Below are positions 51,208-62,300 of a stretch of DNA of 64,000 nt, piece by piece. The stretch's first letter is position 1. Each line of letters starts with the position of its first letter. Below the pieces are notes generated by a model. That model was not told the DNA's origin and did no database searches. It saw only the letters and a program-made list of their open reading frames with translations. The DNA is from Diplosphaera chodatii. Its lineage: Eukaryota; Chlorophyta; Trebouxiophyceae; Prasiolales; Stichococcaceae. The DNA lies in NCBI GenBank assembly GCA_032358165.1, contig JAALGY010000041.1, positions 1,488,001 through 1,552,000 on the forward strand. The letters are read 5' to 3'. A program made the translations under genes and the position numbers.

Positions 51208-51649
51208 TTGCTGCAGCTTGGGCTGTCGACATGCAGCAGCAGCCGCTGGCGCTGGCAGCCTTGCCCTGTTGTCAGCTTGGGGGTTGTCGGGGTTCTGAGG
51301 GCGACATCAGATAGCAATGCTCATAACCAACAAGAGAGGGGCCAACGTTGCTGAGGAGGACTCACACTGTGGGCACATCTGCTGCATGCGTGCATGGCGC
51401 GCAGTGGGGTATGTGTGTCACCTCCAGATAGTGCGAGGTGTTGCCAACGTTGCTTGCATAGCTACCAGGTACCGGTTTTGCTGCTTGGTTTCCGTTCCGA
51501 AACAAGAGGTGTCTGCTACAGACTATGAAGCATGAGGGGTAATCTGACGCTGCGCATCGAAAGCCATCGCCATAGCACAGCACCTTACAGAAGGGACATG
51601 CCACTGTGCACAGCCTCTGCCAGGACCGTCGAGGTGCCATCCCACATGA
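51208..51649. other. Convergent intergenic region (3' UTRs)
   Basis: This 442-bp gap lies between the KH gene on plus and V-ATPase H on minus. No gene or repeat is supported. Confidence 0.45.
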
Positions 51650-54600
51650 TCAGCGACCGTTTGCCGAAGCCAGGCCACCGTCCTGCAGTAAGCAGGCACG
51701 GCACTCCAGTCGGCACTGACTGCCGGTCACGGGGTGGGGCCGTCTCATGTGCAGCACGCGCAGGGCAGCACACTGGCAACAGGACAGATACACTTCGGCA
51801 GGAGAGTCACACACATGTGGCCGGGTCGCACCAGGTGGGTGAGGAAGTCGGCCTTGGACTTGGACAGCAGCACCTTCTGGCTGGCCAGCAGCGCCTGCTT
51901 TTGCACACTCGGGTCGTCGTGTGCCACCAGCCGCAGCACCGCATCCTTCCCACCTAGGTCTGCCGGTTGACGGGCACAGCGCAGTGATAAGCGGCAGGGA
52001 CCATGTGCGATGCACCAGTTGCAACACCAAGCACGCTACACTGTCAGATGATGGCATGACTGCCGTGGAAGGCCACAGATGCCAATCATGCTGGTTGAGG
52101 AGTACGAGCAGATTGCTGCAAGCGCGCACCAGTGACGAGCCCCTTGCCAGCTGGGTAGTGCGTGATGAAGCAGCCCAGGTCGTGGCAGCCGACGGCCAGC
52201 GTCTTGGCATCGCGGCTGGTCTCGAGCAGCTTCAGCAGCACCCGCAGCACCTGCGAAGTGACGTGGCAAAAACCTTACGGCCAAGTCACTGCAAGTGCCA
52301 TGCCTTGGCTGCAGTCGTTGATGAGACAAGAGCTCCCCGGGGATGTGACCTACAGCAGATCATGTCTGCAGAATTCGGTGTGTGCGGGCAGCACCTGGAA
52401 GTCCTTCTCCTCGAATTTGCCGATGTTCTCACGCCAGAACTGGTCCTGCGCACGATGACACCAGAGTGTTTTACGTACCTAGATACGCCCTGGTCAGATG
52501 ACACTGCGTTCGCATACCGGAGCAAGTGCATGCATGTGAGCAAGTGTCAGTTGCCAGCAGGCCGTCATAGAGAGGTACGTTACGAGGCTGACAGAGCGCA
52601 TACCGAGGTGTGCATGGGCGTCCAGTCCAGGGAGCCCGACAGCACCTCCTTCTTGTACACGTCAAAGCTGGACAGCACCTGTGCAGGTCGCAATCGACTG
52701 AGGGTGTCAGGAACGCACACATGCCGACTTCTGGCAGGGACCAGCTGCCCACAGGTTGTACACTGGTGAGGACGACCAGCACTTCCCGTCTGGCATAACT
52801 GCACACCTGGATGCGGCCGCGCAGCTCCTCCTCGATGGACGTCAGCAGTGCGGGGATGTCCTCATCCTCCCAGTTCTGCAGAGCGTGACTTCAGCCTTCA
52901 GGAAACGAGGGGTGTGGGTGGGTGCAACACTGCAGGTCGTGACATGCTCGAGTGCATTTTGTGCCATCCAGAGAGCGGCCGCAGCGGAGGGACTGGACGC
53001 CACAGCGGGTGCAGAGGCAGCCTTGCAGGCCGCCATGAGCGGCATCAACTCCGGTGCCGTGGTGTTGCTTGCCTGCAGGGCGCGCACGGCGACCAGCTTG
53101 TGGAGGCCCAGGTCCAGGAGGTCGGGCGCCACGTCGGGGGCGGGCGCCTGCAGCAGCACCGCCGTCGCCAGCAGCCCCACGCGCACCACCTTCTCCTTGG
53201 CGCCGCCCCGCACCAGCGCCACCAGCCCCGCCAGCACGCCTGCGCAGACGACGTGGGGAACGTTTGAGCGCTGGGGAAAGCTGCGGAGCACAGCTGGCAC
53301 ACTGCGCCATCATGCACCACCTGGTGCTTCATTGTACTGTGCTGAACATCAGCCAGCCCAGCAGGACTTCTGCAGTCTTTGCAACTGGAGTGGCAGCTGT
53401 GCTGTGTGGATCAAGTTAAAGTTGTTGAGCCAAACCAGTGTGCTGCGGATCTAGCAACACAGGCAGGCGGATGAGCACTTGCAGTGTGCAGCCACACCGC
53501 CGCCGGGTGGAGCCAGGTCAGCAAAGCGTGGCATGTCTGCCAGCCCAGAATTCATGCAAGATATCCGTGCGCAAAACCCTCACCTGATTGGGGCATGAGC
53601 TGCGCGGCGGGGCGGTGGAAGGTGAGCTCCCAGATCGCCAGCCCGGCATCGTACAGCAGCTGCTGGTTGGGCGGCTGGCCGCTGGCGTTCGCCGCTGCGC
53701 CCCGCAGCATGGGCGCCAGCAGCTGCACGCCCCCTGCAGTGGGGAAGTATGCCTGTCGACATCTTTTTCAGGGCACAAATACAGTGCAAGCCACGATGCT
53801 CCTTGCAGCATCAAATCTCGCGGATGCTTGCACATTACGCTGATGGTAAAGAGGCCATAATCTCGCTTGCATTCAAGGTTTCAGCAAGCCACCATTGCTT
53901 TGCATTTAGGCCTCACCTGCGCGGGTGAACAGCTGGCGGCATGATGCCTCGCGAAGCAGCGTGCCCAGGGCGTTGCAGGCTGCAGCAGGGGCGCGCGTCT
54001 GGTGCGAGGGCCGCCTCAGCTGCGCGCACAGCCACTCCACAAAGGCCACCTGTGACATATTGCCACAGCTGGTTCATGCCTATACATGATGACAGCATGC
54101 AGCGCCCCACGAACATAAGAGCTGAGGACTCTGGAGAACAGGCCACCACCCCGCAGATTAGTAAATTGCATGACATTCGCTGTGAGACTCCTGAGCCTGC
54201 GTTGCTGACACGGACAGTGCTGCAGGCAAGCGAGTGCGCGTGCAGGACAGCTTCATGTTGGCAACGAAGTGCAGGCCCGCAACTGACCTGTGTCGCGTGC
54301 ACGCCCTCAGCCGCAGCTGATACAGCTGAGCCCGAGCTGGGACCAGCCTTCGAGGGGGAGGCGTTGCTGCCGCTTTTGTCGGGCCGCGCCGCCAGGATTG
54401 CGGCAAGCAGCCTGCAGGCCTTCTCTTGCGTGAACCAGTCCGACCGCTGAAGCAGTCTGCAGAGGCAAAGCCACCGAAGCTCAATTGGGAACACAGACAG
54501 GGCGGCCATTTGCACAGCATGTGCAACCCCCTGGTGCTGGCCTCAAGGCAAGCAGCAGGGCCTGTTTGGCATGGTGCACCTGAGGAAGATCGTGTAGGGA

Positions 54601-55259
54601 TCTGGGACGCCGGCCAGACCCTGACGCTGATGGAACAGCTGCGCCCGTGATGGATCCCCTGTTGCATTGCGATCAGCAGATTCAGGAAACACTCATCTGC
54701 CCATGATGGCATCCCTTGGCTCAGACACGGCTTACTAGGCTTCACATACTGCACCATCAAGTGGCACCCCGTGCACCATCCTCTGACTGACCTGTGATGA
54801 TGTCATCCAGCAGCGCAAGCACGTATTGCACGGTCTCCTCCTTGGTGACGTTGCGCAGCACTGTCAACAGCGTGTCCACATACGCAGGGCCGTCCTGCCA
54901 TAGCAGCCATCACCATGTGAGCTGTCCACTTTGTTTCGGACGCACTCGTCACAATTTCAACAGGTGTGGCGTCTTGACCTCACCTCCTTCAGAAGGGAGT
55001 CCTGGGTGTCCGCCGGCCGCTTGTCGAAGTTGCGGATGAGCTGCAGGTCCTTGTCGCTCAGCAGACGAGCGGTCATGTATCTGCACAACATCAATCAGTA
55101 TTTCAGTATCAGGCCGAAACCAGCAACACCACAGATTGCACTCCATCAAAACACCGTTCACGACCACATGTTCTGACGTGGTTGCTTCCCCACTCACGTG
55201 GACCATGGGATCTCCCTCCGCAGCACGGCCTGTGTGCTGGGGACCGGCGCTGTGCTCAT
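51650..55259 (-). CDS. V-type proton ATPase subunit H
   Basis: Fourteen exons give 478 residues: 55198-55259, 54984-55080, 54792-54894, 54580-54658, 54288-54456, 53917-54049, 53584-53733, 53073-53239, 52807-52875, 52604-52678, 52395-52445, 52130-52250, 51832-51959 and 51650-51682. It is collinear with eukaryotic subunit H (VMA13): VLRREIPWSTYMTARLLSDK, DGPAYVDTLLTVLRNVTKEE, IFLRLLQRSDWFTQEKACRL, KEKVVRVGLLATAVLLQ, NWEDEDIPALL, LSSFDVYKKEVLSGSLDW, FWRENIGKFEEKDFQVLRVL and DLGGKDAVLRLVAHDD. The armadillo-like subunit H couples the V1 and Vo sectors and silences free V1; the complex acidifies vacuole and endomembranes. The C-terminus (DGGLASANGR) is on its own 33-nt exon. The intron below 53073 has a GC donor (GCAAGC). 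Confidence 0.95.
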
Positions 55260-56025
55260 GATTATGCACTCCTGACAAGCAGCCTAGCTGTGAGATACAG
55301 GTGCTCAGTTCGTCTGCGTGTTGTGCCCCATGTGCGCCTGCAGCTGACTGGATGACTCAGAACGCTGTGCAGTCTGATGCTGTGGGGTGTTTAGCGCCGC
55401 ATGTTGCTCGTAATTTGCAAAACCTGACGGCGTGAACAGGGAGTGCACTACGATCCTGTACGTCGCACTATCAAGATCTGAACTCAAAGGATCAACCTCA
55501 CGACAGCCTCCTCTGCACCAGAAGCAGAACTAGGTCTGATACTGGCACAGAATTAGTATTGATCAAATGGATTTACAACCTAGCCAGCAAGCCACAACCG
55601 CCAGTCTTGATGCAATGATCCGGTGGGTCACGGAGTCGTGCTGTCTGCGAAGCGCTGGAGCAGTGGAGATGCTGTGAAGGTTTGCAAGCACCTGCAATGG
55701 CTTCTGGCGACCATCATGAGAGTCGTGTTCCAACTAGGGTTTCGCATCAGCATGATCAGAGCTGGCATCGGGGATCGGGCTGCTCGCAGTGATGCGCAGC
55801 AGGTCGCTCTCGGGATGGTTCACAGCCTCACTTGGATCTTGACATGTCAGCTGTGAGCTGACACCTGCGATCTCTGCACAGGTGCTTCAGGTTCAGCAAT
55901 AAGGATTCGAACTGTAGATGATTTGCCGCAGGAATACATGTTGAGTGATTGCATGCTGTTCAGCGCACAGCATGCATGCAAGCAACTATTGCCACCGTGA
56001 GTTGAATGTATGTAAAGTAACGTCG
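55260..56025. promoter_or_regulatory. Divergent intergenic region between V-ATPase H and the DHH phosphoesterase gene
   Basis: This 766-bp AT-rich region holds both promoters. A GGATTCGAACT string at about 55910 looks like a tRNA T-arm but no cloverleaf forms around it. Nothing else is supported. Confidence 0.4.
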
Positions 56026-57579
56026 ATGACGGAGTCAGCAGTGATTCTGTACCATCATCCATGCCATGATGGCATCTTTGCTGCGTTGGCAGCGCATCTG
56101 CACTTCAGGTTATCCTCACTCCAGCCAGTGGTTTGAAAGCGTGAGGTGATAATCATCAAAATGTTCCCTCGGCAGGAATAATCATTTGGATAACCACCTC
56201 CAAACGCCATGCTGCCAAAGATCCGCTGCAGGCACCGAGTTGGCTCCTCTGCACGGTTTGTGCCGCACAAGGTGTACGAGACACTGGATGAGAGGGCGCT
56301 AGATGTGCATCACCATGACAATGTGTACCTCTTGGATTACTGCGGGCCGCCCGGATTGGTGCAGCGGCTTGGAAACCTGGCCAAGCGGCAAGTCTGGTCG
56401 CTTTGCTGCAGTGCAGGATGTACATGCTTGTCTGATCTGCACCGACCAGCCTGACCCGGCAGCTTGCGTTTGCGCAGAGTGACTGTGCTGGACCATCACA
56501 AGACGGGCTTTGAGATGTTTGAGCGGCCGGCAGAAGGAAGCATATCATTTGACATTGACAACTGCTCTATCAACCTTGACATGGACCGGTCGGGCGCCAC
56601 GATGGCTTTGGATTTTTGGAAGCCGGACGGCGTGAGTGACACGCAACAGCTACTGTTTCTGTACATTGAGGATGGCGACCTTTGGCGGTGGAAGATGCCA
56701 CAAAGCAGAGAATTTTATGCAGGTGTGCAGCAGCACCGCCTCTGCCATATCATCTTGATGCTAATATGCGCAGTGTTCCTAGCGACCATGTTCATACAGT
56801 GTATAGAGCTGGTACAGTTGCTCTAACTACATCGTGCGACAGTTGGGCACACACTAGGCTTGCAGGATTGATTGACCTCAACCTTGACTATGACGCTGAC
56901 ACCAACAAACAGATATGGGACCAGTTGCTCGAGTTGACGCCTGCCAGCATCATCGAGAGGGTGCTCATTGTGACCGTTGCATGCCAGCATTGTCTGCCAT
57001 TTTCAGCGCGAGGCTTGCATCAGCGCCAGTGTAATCCTTGATATCCCCCTCGCATGGATGCAGGGGTGCGCCTGCATTGCCAAACAGGAAAAAGTTATTG
57101 CCGGCATTATTGCCAGGTCCTTCACAATCCAGCTGGGTGGCACAAAAGGGGAAGCACAGGGGTGGGGCACTTGCCTGGCGACGCGTGCTGATTCCGCACC
57201 CAACCTGCGGTCCCAGATCGGCAATGCGCTCGCCGCAAAGTCACAAGCAGCCGGCCACCGTGCCATTGGCGCGGTGATCTATATAGAGGTAATTGCGCTG
57301 TTCCCACTGGTGTTTGCATGTGGTCTGATCATTTCAAGCCGTCGAAAGCTGCCCACATATGTCCAACGATCCAGTGAACACGCACGCCATCCTGTCCACG
57401 TCCTGCAGCCTGGTATGGGCAGCACCAACATGTACAAGATCAGCCTGAGGAGTTTAAGGGAAGAGGATACCACAGCAATCTCCAGTGTGCTAGGCGGCGG
57501 TGGGCACCGCACTGCCAGCAGCTTCACAGCGGCCGTGCATCAGATTGACACCTGGACGCTGCAGCAGGACAGCACATGA
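56026..57579 (+). CDS. DHH/DHHA1-family phosphoesterase
   Basis: Six exons give 324 residues: 56026-56108, 56232-56387, 56478-56722, 56866-56960, 57064-57288 and 57409-57579. Metal-site motifs of the DHH superfamily are present in order: YHHPCHDGIFAA (motif I, normally HxxxDxD-like), VYLLDYC (motif II), VTVLDHHKT (motif III, DHH) and a later D in YIEDGDLWRW. The C-terminal DHHA1 part ends with SVLGGGGHRTASSF, the GGGGH substrate-binding motif. Relatives include RecJ, NrnA-type oligoribonucleases and cyclic-dinucleotide phosphodiesterases; this short form resembles the NrnA-like group, but the substrate cannot be chosen from sequence. No clear targeting leader is seen. The second intron has a GC donor (GCAAGT after 56387); the nearby GT alternative gives an immediate stop. 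Confidence 0.86.
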
Positions 57580-57707
57580 CATTGTTAATAAGCTGGGTTG
57601 CAGTGCCGATACCTGCTGAGTACTGGTCGTCGGGTCGACAGTTGATGATGTTGGGTTCGCCTGGCTTTGGCATTGCTGAAATATGATCACGCCGAATCTA
57701 GTCACCG

Positions 57708-58872
57708 TCAGCATGGCAGCTGCTCGCTTGTGATGATGTTCAGGATATCAGCCCTCAGCTTGGCAGCGGCTGCTGGCGTGCTGCGCTGCTGTATGTGTGA
57801 CTGAACCTTGGCGTTGCTGGTGATGCTGGAGTCCTGCTTCGCCTCGCACAGCGCTGCGGCTGTTGCTGCAGGAGGCATACAACCGAGTCGACAAACAGCA
57901 ACACCAAGCATGCAAGTTTACGTTGAGCGGATACCATGTGCCCACTCACCGAGCACGTGCATGCCGCAATCGTAGCCATTGCACTGTTTGGGCGCGCTCG
58001 CAGCCTCGAAGCTGTAGCCGTTGCTGCGCAACGCCAGTCGACAGACCGTCAAGCTGATGTCGACCGTGCATGGCAGCACACCAAGATCAGGTGCGGCCAG
58101 CAGTGCGCCGACCTCACCCAAGGACAGGCTCCAGGTTTGCACATATGCTGCGCGCCGCCGCCTCGCTGCTGCTACCGTGACCAGAGTCATAGTGGCGGAA
58201 GGTGTGGTCACTGCGTGTGTAAGCAAGCAGCGTCCAGTGTGTGCCACCGTACGCCTGGTCGGTGTATGGGTTGTCGTTGACGGCAAACAGGATCAGGGTC
58301 TTGCACGCCAGCTGCAACGCGTTTGCCTGCTGCTTCGCATCTTCTGCACCTGCATGCGTGCATGCGAAGTGAGGGCTGTGGGCTCAATCACTTTGTACAA
58401 TAGTTGCCAACCTTACTTCGTTAGGCGTTTGCTAGCAAAGCTAGCTTCAGGCTTGCTTTGCTAGAAAACGCCTAGCGAAGCATGTTTAATCTGCACCAGC
58501 ATGCATACATAGCTCTGAACCCACTGCCGTGAAGAAGCAGGAACGTCGCCGATGCAGGCAGCAATGTTGCATCATCTGCAATCCCGCCTTCTCGGGTGAG
58601 ATACTCAAAGTAGAAGCTGATGATCTGCACCACGTTGTCAGCCTTCGTCAGTCTTGCAAGGAACGGGCAGTGCAGTCAGCTCATCAGACATCATGTGCAG
58701 CATGCAGCCACAGCTTGGGTATGCAGCATGCAGCCACAGCTGCAGTATGCAGCATGCAGCCACAGCTTGGGTCAACCTGATCGTTGAGCCAGTGTGGTCC
58801 CGTAAGCAGTTCGACGTCAGAACGTCTCAGCAGCACGTCGCCGAGCGAGAGTACCTTGTCATCTGGATGCAT
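57708..58872 (-). CDS. NEDD8-specific cysteine protease, SENP8/NEDP1-like (Ulp1 family, C48)
   Basis: Five exons give 215 residues, matching the size of human SENP8: 58777-58872, 58525-58624, 58118-58349, 57950-58011 and 57708-57865. The N-terminus reads VLSLGDVLLRRSDVELLTG then PHWLNDQIISFYFEYLTRE, the SENP8 substrate-contact region. LILFAVNDN follows. The catalytic set is intact: His103 in GGTHWTLLAY, Asp120 in RHYDSGHG, Gln152 and Cys158 in KQCNGYDCGMHVL. These enzymes process the NEDD8 precursor and remove NEDD8 from targets. The similarity is closer to SENP8 than to SUMO proteases, although specificity is inferred. Intron 1 holds a 26-bp tandem repeat and intron 2 a long near-perfect hairpin. 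An in-frame Met lies upstream, but the Met at 58872 gives the expected length. Confidence 0.93.
58416..58480. repeat. 30-bp-arm near-perfect inverted repeat (hairpin) in an intron
   Basis: Left arm 58416-58445 and right arm 58451-58480 pair with three mismatches around a 5-nt loop (TTCAG). The core CTAGCAAAGC lies in both arms. It sits in intron 2 of the SENP8-like gene (58350-58524). Confidence 0.8.
58695..58772. repeat. 26-bp tandem repeat, three copies
   Basis: Units at 58695-58720, 58721-58746 and 58747-58772 share the core GCAGCATGCAGCCACAGC. The third copy overlaps the 5' splice site of intron 1 of the SENP8-like gene (minus-strand donor at 58776-58771). Confidence 0.85.
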
Positions 58873-59338
58873 GGCTCGCAGATCGGGGCTACAGATCTGG
58901 GTCTTCCAAAGCTCAGAATGTATTTGCCTCCTCCACAATCCTGCACCTTGTCATCCGTGTGCGCATGACTGACGTAGCAACATGCAACAATGATACAGAG
59001 GGGAACATCCTGCTGCAAGCATGCTTTTACACATCGTAAGCAGAAGCGATCTGAGATTCCCATCTTGGAGGAACCGACCCGCACTCGGGCTGGCAAACGT
59101 GCAGTTGAGCAGCACGTCAACCGCATTGATATGTTCTGCGTTAACGACATGTGGATGCAGTTCAGTCAACGTTGACAGCCTCTGCACGACCAGATCACGT
59201 GATGTGGTTCTATATCCTGCGGCGCACATGACATACCCACAGCATGCACACGGTTTACGGCCATTCGTTGATTTTGCTACACGTGTGAATCACTCGAATT
59301 GAATCCATTGGTGCTTGACGCAAACTTCAACTACGGCC
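58873..59338. promoter_or_regulatory. Divergent promoter region
   Basis: This 466-bp region lies between the SENP8-like start on minus and the coiled-coil gene start on plus. No motif can be named with confidence. Confidence 0.4.
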
Positions 59339-62300
59339 ATGGCACCAGGGAGGGAGCGTGAGGAGGGACCAAGCACAAACATGCGGTTTCCTACCGTTGC
59401 AAAGCCGCTTCCTGATGAACAGCTCGGCAACTCAGGTGAGAACTCAACCAGGTCGACACCGTCAAACCCTTTCGCGCGAATGATATTCGCAATGATATCG
59501 GTTCACACCACACTGCTGTGCTGTTAATAGGCCTGCGTCGAACCCGGCATGCACAAAGGATAGTTGCAATGTGCATGTCATGTCGCACGCAGGCGTTTAT
59601 CAGAAGGGCCTGTTCTCCGACAGTCGTAGCAAACCAGCACAAAAGTACCGCGCCATCATGGATGGCCTGGTGGCTCAAATGGACGCACTGGATGCAGCAG
59701 TGACGGAGGTGGCGCACAGCTTGCCAGAGATGCCAACAGATGCAAAACGTCGACTCTCAGAGGTGTGACTCCTTAGCCCGTTATGCCATGTGTATTTGGG
59801 ATACTGTACCCACCGCATCTCACTTGGAGGCCAGCAAGTGTCTTTGGCACAACCTGATAACAGAACCGTGTGTCGTGCACACTACCCTGCAGTCAGTGGA
59901 TGGCACACCACAGCTGGAGGATGTGCAGGATGCACTTGCCCAGGCAGCACAGTTCAGCAGCTCAGCGCAGTCTGCAGGCCCCGCTGTGCCAGCGAAAGGT
60001 GCAGTGCGCGATTTTGGCGGGCCGCAATGGGGCGCAACAGAGGTCAGTGATGAAAACCGACACCCTTGACAGCCAGCATGACCAAGTTGGTGAACTTTTG
60101 TTCAGGCTGGCATGGCAGCTGCGGGACCACTGCATTTGCCGCAGTGGAAGCAGATTGGCCAGGCTGTTGGCCCGTCTTTCATACACAATCATCATACATA
60201 GTGCTGCTGGATGTTTGCAGGGCGGGCGCGACAAGCTGGGCTGGGTGCGGCAGCTGGTGCGTTACACTGAAACGCACCCCATTTCCATGCTGCCGCCCGA
60301 TGGCCAGATGGTGGATGGCAGTGACGTGGAGACGATCAACAACAGCGCTGGAGGAGGCAGCATTCGTACCACGGTGTGTCATGATGACTAAGCTGGGCTT
60401 CTGCCCATGTTTTTGATCGCGCTGACCCTTCGAAGAGTTGATAAGCATGTATACACATGGATGAGATGTGTAATCCTCTGACATCACTGCTGTTGTTCTG
60501 CACAGGTGTTCCCCAGCCTCAACCCGGCCCGCCGTGAGGACGTGGTGCTGCTGCAGGCGTGGCTGAAGGACACCATGGCGCAGCTGACTGCCGAGATAGG
60601 CGACAAGGGCGCCGCAACCGTGCAGGCATCTGACATGCCCGCTCGTTAGACATACACACTTGCTGGGACGCAGTTGACATGGCGTACGGTTGACACCAGC
60701 AATTTGGTTGCTTGTCTGATGGGCCTTGGGAGCAAGCTTCGGGAGTGATGGCCTATCCGAATTCGATGCATAGATTGTGAAGCGACCATGTCAACCAGGC
60801 TGGTTGGAGCAGGCTCATCGTCGAGTCAGTATACAAGGGCATCGGAGGTACCGTCTGTCCCTGCGCTTTGGTGGACACTAAGATAGTGGGCGCTGCTCCC
60901 AGGGAGCGGTGGACCTGGCGGACGGGGCACTGTGGCTGTACCAGCTGGCGTTCGAGGAGCTGCGGCGGCAGGTGGGCGGGGAGTGCCGGGAGCGCGGCGA
61001 GCTGCTGGCTGCCTGCTGGTGAGCCCGGCGGGTGGTCGCACGGTGCATTGCTGGTCCCTTTGCTCATGTCATGTAAGGAATGGCTGCTCGCGTCCAATGC
61101 CGCTGCGAGCTGCTGGTCACCTTGTGTTGCAGTTGTATTGGTTTGGCCAGCATCTAAGCTGTGCAGCACAGTCTCATGTCAGGACAAATGGGTGCTGCTT
61201 GCGTGCTGATGGCAAGCCAACGTGTAGCTGGGTAGTGGCAACTTAAAATACAGCGCTAAGCCCTGGAACCGCTCTGGTGGCAGGGAGCACTGCCATGCGC
61301 TGACCCAGCTGCGGTCCAGCCTGGTGTTTGAACCAGCGCTGAGCAGCGTGCAAGCGGAGGCTGCCGACCTTAGCACCTCATCTGAAGCTGCAAAAGCGCA
61401 GCACAGGTGCTTGTCGTGCATTCAATCTACTCTACCATGCTGATCAACTCGGCTTCAAGTCTTCATACAAAAATGCCTGTGTACACCTTCGCATGACATA
61501 TGAGCTCTTCCCATGTGCTGCAGCCATACCAAAGCGGACTGTCATATCTCGATGAAGTGTTGAAACGGTGCAGGACTGCAGAGCGGCGGCTGCAGCTGGC
61601 GGCAGCAGCAATGCTGGAGCTGCGCAGCAATGTGCTGTCGCTGCAGCACGACATGGAGGAGGCACAGCAGCACCTGCACCGCAGTGACGACCGCATTGCA
61701 GCATTGGGAGCCAACCTGGCAGCTGCAAGCCTCGGCCATGCAGGTGCCCATGCACATCAGACCTACTATACTCATGCTCTGAGCTTCAGACTTCAACCAA
61801 GCTGTGATCGTCAAGTCGGCAAAAGTTGGCTTCCCACCATCTCCACGAACGCACCGAACTGCCTGCAACATTCACCTTTTGTCAAACGAAGATGCGCTGG
61901 GCTCGGTGTGTGCGCTGCGCGGCCTGGTCGCGTTCTGGCAAGGCCAGTGCAGACAAGGGGAGGCGCAGCTGCACACCTCAGCTGAGGCGGAGGCTTCCGC
62001 AAAGCGCGTGGCAGCAGCAGACATGGCGGCGTTGACCACTGAAGCAGCCGACAGCAAGCACAGGCTGCAGAGTGCGCAGCAGACCGAGCGGCAGCTACAA
62101 CAACAGCTGGTGTTGCTTGAGGTGAGGGACGCCTTGCTATCAACATGACGTTGATGATATCATAACAACAGATGGAACCCCTGTGCTGGAAGAAATCTCG
62201 ATGTTCAACCAACATGCGGCTGATGCTAGTTGTGGAGTTTTGTGGCATCTGGTGGTGACAGGGTTGCATCAAAGGCACCCAGTCGCTTGTATGCCAGCAC

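Noticed and set aside
55905..55925. GGATTCGAACT string resembling a minus-strand tRNA T-arm
   Set aside because: Flanking sequence does not form a cloverleaf on either strand.
58695..58772. Three 26-bp repeats considered as a CRISPR array
   Set aside because: The units are directly adjacent without spacers and lie in a nuclear intron.
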